Source: Vicinamibacteria bacterium
Lineage (GTDB): Bacteria; Acidobacteriota; Vicinamibacteria; Vicinamibacterales; UBA2999
NCBI GenBank assembly: GCA_025938035.1
Contig: JAICQE010000007.1
Span: 1 to 52,425, forward strand
Reading direction: 5' to 3'
Length of the DNA stretch: 52,425 nt
Both the position numbers and the translations under genes were made by a program. Shown one piece after another: positions 38,257 to 47,696 of the stretch (within the stretch, counting starts at the first letter, position 1; every line of letters starts with the position of its first letter). The notes below the pieces were generated by a model, which had not been told where the DNA came from, did no database searches, and saw only the letters and a program-made list of their open reading frames with translations.

Positions 38257-40719
38257 CTAGGGCCGCGGCGCGCCGCCGAAGGTGACGCGAACGCCCGCAC
38301 GGGCGGTAAGCGGTAATCCCGGAAAGCCGAACGACGGCTGATACTCCTGATCGAACAGATTCTCGATGACCAGGTAGCCACGCAGCCGGCGATGCACCTG
38401 GTAGGCGGCGCTCAGGTCCACTTTCTGGTAGCCGGGCGCCAGGTCCTGGTTCGGCAGCAGCATGCTCGTGTCGAAGAACCCGTCGCTCAGGAACGTACTG
38501 TCGTCGCGCCGGCCGGAGAAGAACGCCGACAGCGCCACCTGCGCCGGGCCGTTCATGTAGGACACGAACAGCGTTCCGGAATGGGTGGGGCGGCGGAACG
38601 GACGCTCGCCGACCAGTGGCGAGAACTGACCGATCTCGATGCCGGGGAATGCGGGGTTGATGGACGCCGATGCGCTCAGCGCTTCGGTGACTTCCGCGTC
38701 GAGGTACGTGTAGGACGCGCCAAAGCGGAGCATGTCCCGGACCGCTACTTCGCCGGACGTCTCGATGCCGTCCGCGCGGTACGACGCGGCGTTGAAATAG
38801 GCGCCGAACTGCGTGGCTGCCGCCACGTCGGCCGGGACGCCGGCGAGGATCAGCTGCTGACGTCCCAGGAACTCCAGCAGATCATCGAACGTGTTGTGGA
38901 AGTAAGCGACGCGGACGCGCGCGTTGCCGTTCAGAAAGCCCTGCTCGACGCCGATGTCGAAGCTCTTGCTGCGCTCGGGGCCAACCGGCGAAACGTTGGA
39001 TGCAAGAGGTGTCCCCTGCAGGAGCGCGAGCAACGAGTTGTTGGACTGGAACACGCTCGGTGCCTTGATTCCGGTTCCGGCGTTCAGAGTGATCTTTGTC
39101 TCGCCAACGGCCGATGCACTCGGCAGGCGCAGGTACGACGCAACGGACAGCCGCGGGGTCCAGGCAGACTCAAAGACCTCGTTGCGCTCATACCCGAGAC
39201 CGGCATTGATGTAGTGGCGACTCAGGAACGAACCGCGCCCCTCGACGAAAAAGCCGCCGTTGTTGCGTGTCGCCGTCGGCTCGGGGTCCGGCTCGCCGTC
39301 GAGGTCCTGATCGGCATAGCCGCGCTCCTGTTCGAAGCGCGCGCCAGCCGACACGGCAAACATCTCGTGCAGCTGGAACGTCGTGTCTCCGGCGATGAGC
39401 CGGCGGTCGGTGCGCGTCGCGAATATCGACGGATACCGTCCGCCAAAGTCGAGGATGGCGCGGCCGGTCACACTGCGTCCGTCCGCACCCCTGAGCGTGA
39501 CCGTGTTGCCCAGATAGTTGGGACCGAAGCCGAACGGATCGAACGGCTCTCCTGTCGGCGCCGGGTTGACGTACACCAACCGTTCATCCGTCCACCCGAA
39601 CCGGATCGCGCTTTGCCACCGGTTCGTCCACTGTGTGCGCGCGGACGCAGTGACGTACGCCTGCTCCTTGTCCTGCGAGGCGTCGTCGGCGATGCCGAAG
39701 TTGAGGATGGCGTTGCTGCTCTCGTACTCGCTGTCGATCCGGCGGATGCTGACGCTCAGGTCGGTGTTGCCCGCAATTGCTGCGCCGAACCGTCCGGCAT
39801 AGGTGCCGTTCTCGTACGCGTTGTTCGGCACGTCGTTGTTCGTGCCGAACCGTGAATAGCTCGAGAAGTAGTCGAACCGGCGCGCGACGCCGCCGACCGA
39901 GAACGTCGTCGCGAACGTATCCAGGTTGCCGCCGTCGATCGAGTATTCGACCTCGGGGACGCGGGTGCGCCCGCGCTTCGTCGTGATGTTGATGACTCCG
40001 GCCAGGGCGTCGCTGCCGTAGATGACGCTGTTGGTCTGCCGAAGTACTTCGATTCGTTCGACGCCACCGGTCGCCATCTGGCCGAAGTCGAACGCGCCGC
40101 CGATGTCGTTGACCGGAATGCCATCGACCAGCACCTTGTTGAAGTTGGCATTGCCGCCGCGGATGAACATGTTCGTCAATCCACCGCGGCCGCCCGTCGG
40201 CACGACGTGCGATCCCGGGACGAGACGCAGCGTTTCCGACAGCTCCGTCTTGTTCAGCGCCTCGAGCGTCTGCTCGTCGATGACCGTCACCGGTGCGCCG
40301 CTCTGTGCCTGCGAGATCTCGGTTGCCGATGCAGTGACCAGAACCGCCTGCTCGATTGCGCCGACCCGCAGCCTGATATCCGCCGTCGCGCGCTCTCCGG
40401 CGCCGACGAATACCGGGTCGGACGTCACGGCTTCGAAGCCTGACGCGGTCACGACGACCTGATACCGGCCCGGTGCCAGGTTCTGAAAGGTATACACGCC
40501 TTCGGCGTTGGTCCGGGTTTCTCCCGCCTTCGGTTGTTCACCGATGAGCGTCACCGCCGCGCCGGCGATGCGCCCGCCCAGCGAGTCGACGACCGCTCCG
40601 GTCAGTATTCCCTGCTGCTGCGCAGCTGTTCCTCGCTGCTGCTGTGCAGCCGCGATCGCCGGCAGCACACAGATTGCGATCGCCAGCACGGACGTCATCC
40701 ACCCACGCAGTTGAATCAT
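38257..40719 (-). CDS. TonB-dependent outer-membrane receptor (BtuB/HmuR-like)
   Basis: I chose ATG 40719, preceded by GGAG at seven bases; 40737 would add six residues. The 820-residue protein has a signal peptide (MIQLRGWMTSVLAIAICVLP), a carboxypeptidase-like regulatory domain at about 35-115 (GAVVDSLGGRIAGAAVTL), a plug at about 130-240 (VTVIDEQTLEAL, MFIRGGNANFNKVLVDGIPV, IEVLRQTNSVIYGSDALAGVINITTK) and a 22-strand barrel ending in a Phe-rich strand. It imports a metal-bound porphyrin or corrin. The hmu genes nearby and a shared promoter motif favour haem. Confidence 0.9.
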   Translation of the reverse strand: MIQLRGWMTSVLAIAICVLPAIAAAQQQRGTAAQQQGILTGAVVDSLGGRIAGAAVTLIGEQPKAGETRTNAEGVYTFQNLAPGRYQVVVTASGFEAVTSDPVFVGAGERATADIRLRVGAIEQAVLVTASATEISQAQSGAPVTVIDEQTLEALNKTELSETLRLVPGSHVVPTGGRGGLTNMFIRGGNANFNKVLVDGIPVNDIGGAFDFGQMATGGVERIEVLRQTNSVIYGSDALAGVINITTKRGRTRVPEVEYSIDGGNLDTFATTFSVGGVARRFDYFSSYSRFGTNNDVPNNAYENGTYAGRFGAAIAGNTDLSVSIRRIDSEYESSNAILNFGIADDASQDKEQAYVTASARTQWTNRWQSAIRFGWTDERLVYVNPAPTGEPFDPFGFGPNYLGNTVTLRGADGRSVTGRAILDFGGRYPSIFATRTDRRLIAGDTTFQLHEMFAVSAGARFEQERGYADQDLDGEPDPEPTATRNNGGFFVEGRGSFLSRHYINAGLGYERNEVFESAWTPRLSVASYLRLPSASAVGETKITLNAGTGIKAPSVFQSNNSLLALLQGTPLASNVSPVGPERSKSFDIGVEQGFLNGNARVRVAYFHNTFDDLLEFLGRQQLILAGVPADVAAATQFGAYFNAASYRADGIETSGEVAVRDMLRFGASYTYLDAEVTEALSASASINPAFPGIEIGQFSPLVGERPFRRPTHSGTLFVSYMNGPAQVALSAFFSGRRDDSTFLSDGFFDTSMLLPNQDLAPGYQKVDLSAAYQVHRRLRGYLVIENLFDQEYQPSFGFPGLPLTARAGVRVTFGGAPRP

Positions 40720-40748
40720 CACGACTCCAGTCAACAACTCAGGGGCGG

Positions 40749-40805
40749 ATTGTAGCGGCCGGCCAAACGCGCCGAGCCTGAAGAGTTCCTGAACTCTTCG
40801 TCAGG
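40749..40805 (-). promoter_or_regulatory. Promoter and motif of the TonB receptor
   Basis: On the minus strand the 29-bp motif (40777-40805) has CCTGACG, then TTCAGG twice at an 11-bp period. Exactly 22 bases later is the -10 TACAAT (40749-40754). There is no -35 consensus, which suggests an activator. It matches the hmuT promoter motif at 22 of 29 positions. Confidence 0.7.
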
Positions 40806-40821
40806 TACGAATCGACGTCCG

Positions 40822-40880
40822 CCTAACGAAAACTTCAGAAAGCCCTGTCGTGCCCGGGCGCTACACTGTGTCGCTACACT
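40822..40880 (+). promoter_or_regulatory. Promoter and motif of the PepSY gene
   Basis: On the plus strand, CCTAACGAAAACTTCAGAAA (40822-40841) matches the minus-strand motif at 40777-40805 (19 of 29 positions over the full length). A 12-bp tandem repeat CGCTACACTGTG (40859-40870 and 40872-40883) provides two -10-like TACACT boxes (40862 and 40875). Confidence 0.6.
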
Positions 40881-40889
40881 GTGCCGCCG

Positions 40890-42017
40890 ATGCGTGCCTT
40901 CCTCCACAGGCCACAGACCGTCTTCGTCCGTCGCGCGCTCTTCCAGTTGCACCTGTGGACCGGTATCGTCGCCGGCCTCTACCTCTTCGTGGTGTGCGTG
41001 ACGGGCGCGGCGCTGATGTTCCGCATCGACATGCAGCGGGCGGCGCATCCGGCGCTGTTCACCCCGGGAGACGGGCCGTCCGCCCATCCGGGGACGGTGC
41101 TCGAGCAGGTGCGCGACGCTTTTCCCGCCGATGACGTGTCATTCGTGGAAGCGCCCTCACGCCTCCGTCCGGTCTACCTCGCCTATCTGAGACGGGGGAA
41201 TGACTTCCCGGCCGTCCTGGTGGATCCGTCGAGCGGGCGAGTACTGGGCGAGGTGCCGCAGCATTCGGCGATCCGCACGCTGCAGGAGCTGCATTTCGAC
41301 CTGCTCGCCGGCCGGAAGGGACGCATCGCGAACGGCATCGGCGCCGTGTTGCTCCTGATCTTGAGCCTGACAGGCGTTGTGATCTGGTGGCCCGGCGTGG
41401 CGAACTGGCGCCGGTCGCTGAACGTGCGGTGGACGCGGAACTGGCGGCGCCTGTCGTGGGATCTGCACAGCGCGACCGGCTTCTGGACCGTCGTGCTGAT
41501 CGCCATGTGGGCCGTCACCGGAATCTACTTCGCCTTTCCGGCGCAGTTCCGCGACACCGTCGACTGGATCTCTCCGCTGACGGTGGTCGTGCCGCCTGCC
41601 TCCGTCTCCTCAGCGTCGAGCGCGCGTCGCCCGAGCTGGCGCGAGCTGGTGGCTCGCGCCCAGCAGGAGCGGCCCGCCGAGCACGTGGCGCGGATGGTTC
41701 CGCCGGCGGACGAAAAAGCGGCGTTCGTCGTGATGTTTTCGAAAGCGATGCCGCTGCCCGGCGGGCGCGCCGACCTCACGCCCGTGTACCTCGATCAGTA
41801 CACGGGAGCCGTGCTGAAGTCGCCCGACGTCAGGCGCAGCGCCGGCGACGTGGTGATGGACTGGGCCGGCTGGCTGCACGTCGGCGGGTTCGGCGGCAAT
41901 GGAGTCCGCATCACGTGGTTCCTGCTCGGCCTGGCACCGCCGCTCCTCTTCGCCACCGGGTTCACGATGTGGTGGACGCGCGTCGTGCGGCCACGCGTCG
42001 GGAAAAGCAGCGGCTAG
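40890..42017 (+). CDS. PepSY-TM (iron-regulated reductase-like) membrane protein
   Basis: I chose ATG 40890; GTG 40881 is an alternative. This protein of 375 residues has four membrane helices with the PepSY_TM pattern: LFQLHLWTGIVAGLYLFVVCVTG, ELHFDLLAGRKGRIANGIGA, LSLTGVVIWWPG, WDLHSATGFWTVVLIAMWAVTGIYF. Conserved His residues at helix ends could bind haem. PepSY-TM proteins often accompany TonB receptors and may reduce ferric chelates in the periplasm. It is divergent from the receptor and shares its motif. Confidence 0.87.
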   Translation: MRAFLHRPQTVFVRRALFQLHLWTGIVAGLYLFVVCVTGAALMFRIDMQRAAHPALFTPGDGPSAHPGTVLEQVRDAFPADDVSFVEAPSRLRPVYLAYLRRGNDFPAVLVDPSSGRVLGEVPQHSAIRTLQELHFDLLAGRKGRIANGIGAVLLLILSLTGVVIWWPGVANWRRSLNVRWTRNWRRLSWDLHSATGFWTVVLIAMWAVTGIYFAFPAQFRDTVDWISPLTVVVPPASVSSASSARRPSWRELVARAQQERPAEHVARMVPPADEKAAFVVMFSKAMPLPGGRADLTPVYLDQYTGAVLKSPDVRRSAGDVVMDWAGWLHVGGFGGNGVRITWFLLGLAPPLLFATGFTMWWTRVVRPRVGKSSG

Positions 42018-42116
42018 GAGCGCAAGCATCGGCTACATCGTTGCACCAGTCACGACGCACCAGACGAGCCTGGGCGCGAGCGACTTGTGAGTGACGTGAT
42101 CGGCGACGTGGCCGTG

Positions 42117-45100
42117 CTAGTCGCCGCGGCGGCGGCGCCCGTAGCGCCACGCGACGAGCAGGCCGAGGATCGGCAGCGCAGCCGCCGCGGCCTGCCACTC
42201 GGACGGAACGGCATCGCGCCGGGCCTCATTGCGCGGAGCGGTTGACGTCTGCCGCGCCTCCATGACCTGCCCCTCGATCTGCCGCACGTTGCGGCTCGGC
42301 GCGGGCACCGCCTGAAGGCGCGCAGTAACGTGCGCGTCGTTGCTGCGGACGAACGAGTCGAGGCGCTCGGCCCCGGCATCGATCCCTTCGCCCGTCGCCC
42401 GTTCCATCGCCTTCTGGAAACCTTCGAGCGCCGGGACCGGGACGCCCATCCTGCGGCCCTGGTCCATCACGAATTTCTGCAGCTTCGCGTTGCCGCACGT
42501 GTGCTCGGCGCAGCCGACGCCATGGCGGTTGACGCTGCCCACGTACTCCTCGATCAGCTTCTTCTGCGTCGCCGTATCGGCGTTCCAGTTGCCCTTGCGA
42601 ACGGTCTCGAGCATGCGCGCGGTGATGTCCTGATAGGCAAACGGCGAATTCTTCTCGAAGAACTGCTGCATGCCGAGGTTGTGCTTGTCTTCGACGTAGA
42701 CGCCGAAGGTTTCCTGCCACATGCGGTCGTCCACGGTCTCGCTGACCGTCGCGTCCCAGCCCCAGAGATACTCGACGAACTGCCGCATTTCACCCGCGCC
42801 GGCGTACCCCTCCTTCTTCATCCCCTCGATCCACGTCGGGTTGATGTAGCGCGAGCGGAATTCAGTGCCGATGAACTTGTCGATGGAGGTCATCTCCGGC
42901 TTGCCGGGATCGCGCGTGTTCGTGATGACGAGCTCCGGGCTCTTGTCGGTGCCGTCCACGCTGCGGATGGCGCTGGCCAGCCCGCCCATGTACATGAACA
43001 TGTCGTCGTTATCGAGCGCGCCATAGAGCATCGTGGACGAACTGTGGACGATCTTCTCGGTCCCCGAGAGCGCCAGCCGGAAGACGTCTTCCATCGACTC
43101 GCCCCAGAACCCGTTTCCGTAGCCGTGTCCCAGCTTCTTCAGGTAATCGTTGGCGAAGCCCTTGTCCGATTCCCACGTGCCGCTGGCCGCGACGATGGTC
43201 GAGGTATTCAGGTTGAACGTGCCGGGCGGTTCGTCGAAGATGCGCACGCCGGCGCGGCGATCCGCCTCGTCGTCGGTATAGCCGCGCTGCACGAGGATTG
43301 CCTTCGTCGAGAGGTAGTGCTTGCGCACGTAGTTCTCCGCCTCGTCCAGCGCTTTCACCTTCTGCACGGCCTTGTCCATCAACTGCGTGACGTTGTTGAA
43401 CATGCCTTCCGCCGCCGAGGCAATGACGATGTCTACGCGCGGACGGCCGAGGCGTGCCCGCGGAATGACCTCCACGTCCACGACCTTGCCGCGAGCGTCC
43501 CACACCGGCTTCGTGCCGAGCAGATGGAAGATCTGCGACTCGAGTACCCCCTCGTGGCGCATCGTCTCGTCGCCCCAGATGACGAACGACACTTTTTCCG
43601 GATATCGCCCGTGCTGCTTGACGTGGTCGGCCAGCATCTGGTCGGCGAGCTTGATGCCCATCTGGTACGACGCCGGCTTCGGTACCTTGTCCGGATCGAT
43701 GCCGTAGAAATTCTTGCCGGTCGGATACGAGTCAGGGTTGCGCAGCGGTTCGCCTCCGCTGCCCGTGGTGATGTACCGGCCACGCAGGCCGCGCATCAGG
43801 CTGTCCATCTCCCGCGGACCGGAAGCGACGATTCGCGCGTCCATGTCCGACGCGAGGACCTTGGCGTCGTTCGGCAGGAGACGCCGATCGATGCTGACAA
43901 TCGCATCGACGGTGCTGTCGCGCATCGCCTTGTCCGGCGTGCGGCCGAACGTGTGGAGCCCGTAGGGAATGTTCTGACCCTTGAGCTTCAGGATGTGGTC
44001 CTGAATCTTGTGCACCGTCGCATCGCCGAGGCTGTTCGGCTTGGAGAGGTCGAGGCCAAGGTCCTTGGCCAGGCCGAGGGCGTTCACCTGCGTGCGGATC
44101 TGCTCGCCGACGGCGCGCGCAAGCTCCGGGTTCTTGTGGAGGGCCGTGTCGAAATCGTTGATCGATTCGCCAAGGGCGGCGAGTTCCGGATAGAGACCGC
44201 CCTTCCGGAACGGCGGAACCATATGGTCAACCAGCGCCGCCGCGCTGCGGCGGCGGGCGACGAGCCCCTCGCCAACGACGTCAACGTTGTAGATATAGAG
44301 GTGAGGCAGGTCGGCAATCAGCGCGTCGGGCGCGTCCTCCGGGGAAAGACCGGCGTCCTTGCCGTCCAGCCATTCGAGCGTTCCGTGCGTCCCGACGTGA
44401 ACGATCGCATGCGCCTTGAAGCCTTCGCGCAGCCATGCGTAGGTGGCGACGTATTGATGATGCGGCGCGAGGTCCTTCGCGTGGTACATCTTCTCCGCAT
44501 CCTCGCCCCAGCCGCGCGCCGGCTGCGGCAGCAGCGCCACCTTTCCGTACTGCACCGCCGGAATGATAAAGCTGCCGTTCAGCGTCATCACTTTTGACTT
44601 CGCCGGCTCACCCCAGTCCTTGACGATCTTGGCCTTGAGCACTGGCGCGAGCGCGTTCAGCCATTTGCTGTACTCGGGGATGCCGACGCGCACGGCGCCG
44701 CCCTCGTTGACGAGGGCCTGCAACTCGCCGGGCGCATATCCGGCCACGTTGCGCGATCGAGTCAGGAGCGTCTGCAGCACGCTGGCGGCGGAGAGATCGG
44801 CCGTTCCGACGTCGTAGCCGTCCTGCCGCAGACGCTGGAGGATGTTCGACAGCGATTCGGCGACATTCAGGTAACTGGCGCCGATGTTGGCCTTGCCGGC
44901 AGGGTAGTTGTAGAAGAGGACCGCGAGGCGTTTGTCACGATTTGCCGTGCTGCGCAGCGTCGCCTGACGCAATGCGCGAGACACCGCGAGCTGGACCTGC
45001 GGCATGATCGGCCTGCGCACGATGACGCGCATGCCCGTGTCGACATCCGTGATCTTCTCCTGGCTGCCGACGACCGTTGGCGCGATGGTTCCCGCCACTT

Positions 45101-46121
45101 CCGGTACGGCAACATTGAAGGTGCCTTCGAAAAACGACAGGCCCATCGCCGACCCGCGCCAGTCCTTCTCGCTGCGCCCGTACAGGCTCACCAGGTTGAG
45201 AACCGGAATATCGACCTTGCCGAGAGATTTCGCGGCGTCCGGGCCGGAGAAGTTGAAAAAGAAGCCGAGCAAGGCGTCCGCGCGCGCGTTGCCCTGACCA
45301 TCCAGCAGCAGGCGCTCGGCGGCAATCTCTCCGGGGTAGCCGAAGATCGGAACGGCGTCGCCGCCCCGGCGCTCGATCTCCGCGATGACCGCGTCAATCA
45401 GTTCTGTTTCGCCGCCGTAGAAGTTCGACTTGTAGAACCCGACCGCCACCCGCGGCGCACCCGGCTTGCTCTTGCCCGCCTTCTGCTTCCAGGCGGTGAA
45501 CTCTTCCCACGAGGCGAACGCCTGCCCTTCGCCGCGGTAGCCGCCGGACTTCGCGTCAGCGACGGGGTAGTAGTAGCCGAAGTCCATGCTGCGCTGCGGT
45601 GCCGGAAGGGTGAGTCCCCGAATACCCGCCTGCGTCAGCGCGTACTTCAGCAGACCAACCTGGTTGCTCTGGCCGCCATGCCCCCAATACGTGCGGGCGC
45701 GGTCGTCCCACACCGCACCCTGTTTGATGTAGTGCTCCTTCGGCAGCAGTCCTTCGCCGACCGCCAGCACCGTCCCGCGCCGACGTACCGCGGCAATCAG
45801 ATCCAGCTTCTTCTCGGCGTTGAATCGCTCGAGCATCTGCTGGTTCATGATGTCGAGCACGAGCACCTGTGCAGCCGTCACCTCGGCGATGTTGGCGTCC
45901 GCGAGCATCGACTCGGTGAGAAAGGTGATCGCAACGCGATCGCGCAAATCCGGCCGTTCGCGCAGCAGTGCCTTGTAGGCCTTCAGCGTGCCGCTGATGT
46001 TGCCGTCGGAAAAGAGATAGGCGACGCGTACGCGAGCCGCGTTGGACGGGCGCTGCTGCGCGTACGGTGCGGCCACGGCGGCAAGCGCCACGGCAAGGGC
46101 GAAGCTAACGAGCCGTCTCAT
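42117..46121 (-). CDS. hmuS: Periplasmic CobN-like haem chelatase homologue (HmuS)
   Basis: This 1334-residue protein is a CobN/BchH-fold protein: VGFYKSNFYGGETELIDAVI, AVLFYNYPAGKANIGASYLN, HVGTHGTLEWLDGKDAGLSP (His575 region), VIWGDETMRHEGVLESQIFHLLG, LGRPRVDIVIASAAEGMF and YGNGFWGESMED. Unlike cytoplasmic CobN it has a signal peptide (MRRLVSFALAVALAAVAAPY) and a C-terminal anchor (LPILGLLVAWRYGRRRR), so the body faces the periplasm. This topology and the neighbours match HmuS, which frees iron from haem in anaerobic Bacteroidota. No CobS/CobT or ChlI/ChlD partner is present, against cobalt or magnesium insertion. It overlaps hmuV by 17 bases. Confidence 0.85.
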   Translation of the reverse strand: MRRLVSFALAVALAAVAAPYAQQRPSNAARVRVAYLFSDGNISGTLKAYKALLRERPDLRDRVAITFLTESMLADANIAEVTAAQVLVLDIMNQQMLERFNAEKKLDLIAAVRRRGTVLAVGEGLLPKEHYIKQGAVWDDRARTYWGHGGQSNQVGLLKYALTQAGIRGLTLPAPQRSMDFGYYYPVADAKSGGYRGEGQAFASWEEFTAWKQKAGKSKPGAPRVAVGFYKSNFYGGETELIDAVIAEIERRGGDAVPIFGYPGEIAAERLLLDGQGNARADALLGFFFNFSGPDAAKSLGKVDIPVLNLVSLYGRSEKDWRGSAMGLSFFEGTFNVAVPEVAGTIAPTVVGSQEKITDVDTGMRVIVRRPIMPQVQLAVSRALRQATLRSTANRDKRLAVLFYNYPAGKANIGASYLNVAESLSNILQRLRQDGYDVGTADLSAASVLQTLLTRSRNVAGYAPGELQALVNEGGAVRVGIPEYSKWLNALAPVLKAKIVKDWGEPAKSKVMTLNGSFIIPAVQYGKVALLPQPARGWGEDAEKMYHAKDLAPHHQYVATYAWLREGFKAHAIVHVGTHGTLEWLDGKDAGLSPEDAPDALIADLPHLYIYNVDVVGEGLVARRRSAAALVDHMVPPFRKGGLYPELAALGESINDFDTALHKNPELARAVGEQIRTQVNALGLAKDLGLDLSKPNSLGDATVHKIQDHILKLKGQNIPYGLHTFGRTPDKAMRDSTVDAIVSIDRRLLPNDAKVLASDMDARIVASGPREMDSLMRGLRGRYITTGSGGEPLRNPDSYPTGKNFYGIDPDKVPKPASYQMGIKLADQMLADHVKQHGRYPEKVSFVIWGDETMRHEGVLESQIFHLLGTKPVWDARGKVVDVEVIPRARLGRPRVDIVIASAAEGMFNNVTQLMDKAVQKVKALDEAENYVRKHYLSTKAILVQRGYTDDEADRRAGVRIFDEPPGTFNLNTSTIVAASGTWESDKGFANDYLKKLGHGYGNGFWGESMEDVFRLALSGTEKIVHSSSTMLYGALDNDDMFMYMGGLASAIRSVDGTDKSPELVITNTRDPGKPEMTSIDKFIGTEFRSRYINPTWIEGMKKEGYAGAGEMRQFVEYLWGWDATVSETVDDRMWQETFGVYVEDKHNLGMQQFFEKNSPFAYQDITARMLETVRKGNWNADTATQKKLIEEYVGSVNRHGVGCAEHTCGNAKLQKFVMDQGRRMGVPVPALEGFQKAMERATGEGIDAGAERLDSFVRSNDAHVTARLQAVPAPSRNVRQIEGQVMEARQTSTAPRNEARRDAVPSEWQAAAAALPILGLLVAWRYGRRRRGD

Positions 46122-46458
46122 CGGGTGCCTCCGGCACGTAGATGATCTGGCCGTTCGCGAGCCGATAGGCCGTTCCCAGCCGCTCGCCTTCGCCGGCGGC
46201 AGTCTTGCCCGTCACCTTGTATGCCGTGATCTGAGTCCCTTTCTTGACGATGATCTCGCGCTCGCCCTGAGCGTTGGTCTTGACCATCGTCACCTCGCTG
46301 TTCTTGTCCATCAGGTCGCCCATCCGATAGACGGAAAACAGCGTCAGCATCAGGCCGACGATGAAGACGACCGAGACGTCGAAGAGATTGGCGACGCCGG
46401 CAAGCGGATCCTCTTCGGCGATTTCATCGGGCGACGGCAGGTGGAGGAATCTCGCCAT
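46105..46458 (-). CDS. hmuV: DUF2149 membrane protein (HmuV-like)
   Basis: This 117-residue protein has one membrane segment (LFDVSVVFIVGLMLTLFSVY) after a short acidic N-terminus (LPSPDEIAEEDPLAGVAN) and a periplasmic part (EIIVKKGTQITAYKVTG, YRLANGQIIYVPE). The architecture resembles ExbD/TolR, the partner of ExbB/TolQ. DUF2149 proteins form the last gene of hmu operons. Its start overlaps the hmuU stop (ATGA). Confidence 0.83.
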   Translation of the reverse strand: MARFLHLPSPDEIAEEDPLAGVANLFDVSVVFIVGLMLTLFSVYRMGDLMDKNSEVTMVKTNAQGEREIIVKKGTQITAYKVTGKTAAGEGERLGTAYRLANGQIIYVPEAPDETAR

Positions 46459-47099
46459 CAGGAGGCCGCCTGCGCGACGTGCGCCTGATCGAGCTCGCGG
46501 GCGACGTGCTCGGCCAGGTAGCGTTCGTCGCGAACCGTTTCGTTGACCCAGTGGTGCCGGACGGCAGCGACGATATACGCGAGCGTGCCGGTGGCGAGGC
46601 CGATGATCGTGCTGGTGAACGCGACCACCATCTGGCCGGCCATGGCTTCGAGGTTCCCGGTTGCCATCGAGGCGAGCGACGATCCCATCGGGATGAGCGT
46701 GCCCATGAGGCCGAGGCTCGGCCCGACCCGGACCATCGTCCGCGCCGCGTCGAGCCGCTTGCGCGCACGGCCTTCCTGTTCCATGAGCAGGTGCGCGAGT
46801 CCACCGTCCCCCAACGCGCCTTCGGCGCGTGCCTCGTGAATGCGCACGAGCAGCTGCCGCAGCGCCGCCGGAAGCGTACCGACGCGCGTCGAGGGTGCGT
46901 CGAGGACCGCGCCGTCCCGCAGCCACGCCTTGATGTCGAATCCTCGCCGCTCACGCCGGCGGGCGACGGCATCGACAACACAGGCGCCGGCCATGAAGAC
47001 CGAGACCAGGACGCACAACCAGAGCAGCGCGAAGACCGGGAAGCGCAGGACCTGGCCGAGCGCGAACAGACCGTTCTCGAGCGCGGCGAGAACGGTCAC
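46458..47099 (-). CDS. hmuU: MotA/TolQ/ExbB proton-channel protein (HmuU-like)
   Basis: I chose GTG 47099, which overlaps the hmuT stop (GTGA); a longer frame to 47165 is unlikely. The 213-residue protein has three helices: FPVFALLWLCVLVSVFMAG, RVGPSLGLMGTLIPMGSSLA and VVAFTSTIIGLATGTLAYIV. The second and third form the TolQ/ExbB signature. It should use the proton gradient to drive HmuV and perhaps HmuS. Confidence 0.88.
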   Translation of the reverse strand: MTVLAALENGLFALGQVLRFPVFALLWLCVLVSVFMAGACVVDAVARRRERRGFDIKAWLRDGAVLDAPSTRVGTLPAALRQLLVRIHEARAEGALGDGGLAHLLMEQEGRARKRLDAARTMVRVGPSLGLMGTLIPMGSSLASMATGNLEAMAGQMVVAFTSTIIGLATGTLAYIVAAVRHHWVNETVRDERYLAEHVARELDQAHVAQAAS

Positions 47100-47680
47100 C
47101 GTCGGCTCCAGAGGGAATAGAAGGCGCCGCACGACGAGGTCGTGACCAGGAGGAACAGGGTCCACATCGGCAATGAGGCGGTCGCGACCCGCTCCGTCGC
47201 GGCGGCAAGATTCGTCGCGGCCTGCCAGCCGTCCATCACGCCGGGAAGAATTGCCACGCTGAGGCCAACGAGGCCGATCATCAGCATCGCTTCATCGCGC
47301 AGCGATTCGGGTGCGAATGACGGTCTTGTCCGTGCGAGCCATATCGACACCGCGACGAGCGCGATTCCCGCCAGCGGCGATAGCTGTGGCGAGACGCCGT
47401 ACATCTCGACGAGCGCGGCCAGCATGCCGGCAAGCACCCCGCCGAACGCGGCGGTCACGAGCCGAAACCTCGGGCGGAACAGGTACAGCGCGGCCGCCAG
47501 GGACGTCAGAAACCCTGTTTCCGCCGCGTCAGGAACGCGTTCCGGCGACCACCACAGGATCCCGGCGATCAGCCCCACGGCCAGCGCTGCAATCGGGCGG
47601 ACGTGGGATGCCGCAGCCGTGGCAAAAACCACGGTTCCGAGGGCGCACAACATCCAGAGTGCGTGATAAGTGAGGGTCAC
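47096..47680 (-). CDS. Multi-pass membrane protein (HmuT-like position)
   Basis: This 194-residue protein starts at GTG 47680 and has about six hydrophobic helices (ALWMLCALGTVVFATAAASH, IAALAVGLIAGILWW, FGGVLAGMLAALVEMYG, LAGIALVAVSIWLA, LMIGLVGLSVAIL, MWTLFLLVTTSSCGAFY). In hmu operons the gene before hmuU (hmuT) also encodes a small membrane protein of unknown role. I assign it by position only. It is first in the four-gene unit. Confidence 0.72.
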   Translation of the reverse strand: MTLTYHALWMLCALGTVVFATAAASHVRPIAALAVGLIAGILWWSPERVPDAAETGFLTSLAAALYLFRPRFRLVTAAFGGVLAGMLAALVEMYGVSPQLSPLAGIALVAVSIWLARTRPSFAPESLRDEAMLMIGLVGLSVAILPGVMDGWQAATNLAAATERVATASLPMWTLFLLVTTSSCGAFYSLWSRR

Positions 47681-47696
47681 TTGGTTCGGGGCCCTA

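Noticed and set aside
42330..44597. 755-codon open frame on the plus strand
   Set aside because: It is antisense to hmuS, which has clear CobN motifs; the plus-strand translation has none.
42117..46121. Cobaltochelatase CobN for B12 synthesis
   Set aside because: The signal peptide, C-terminal anchor, lack of CobS/CobT or ChlI/ChlD, and the ExbB-like and DUF2149 neighbours fit HmuS better.
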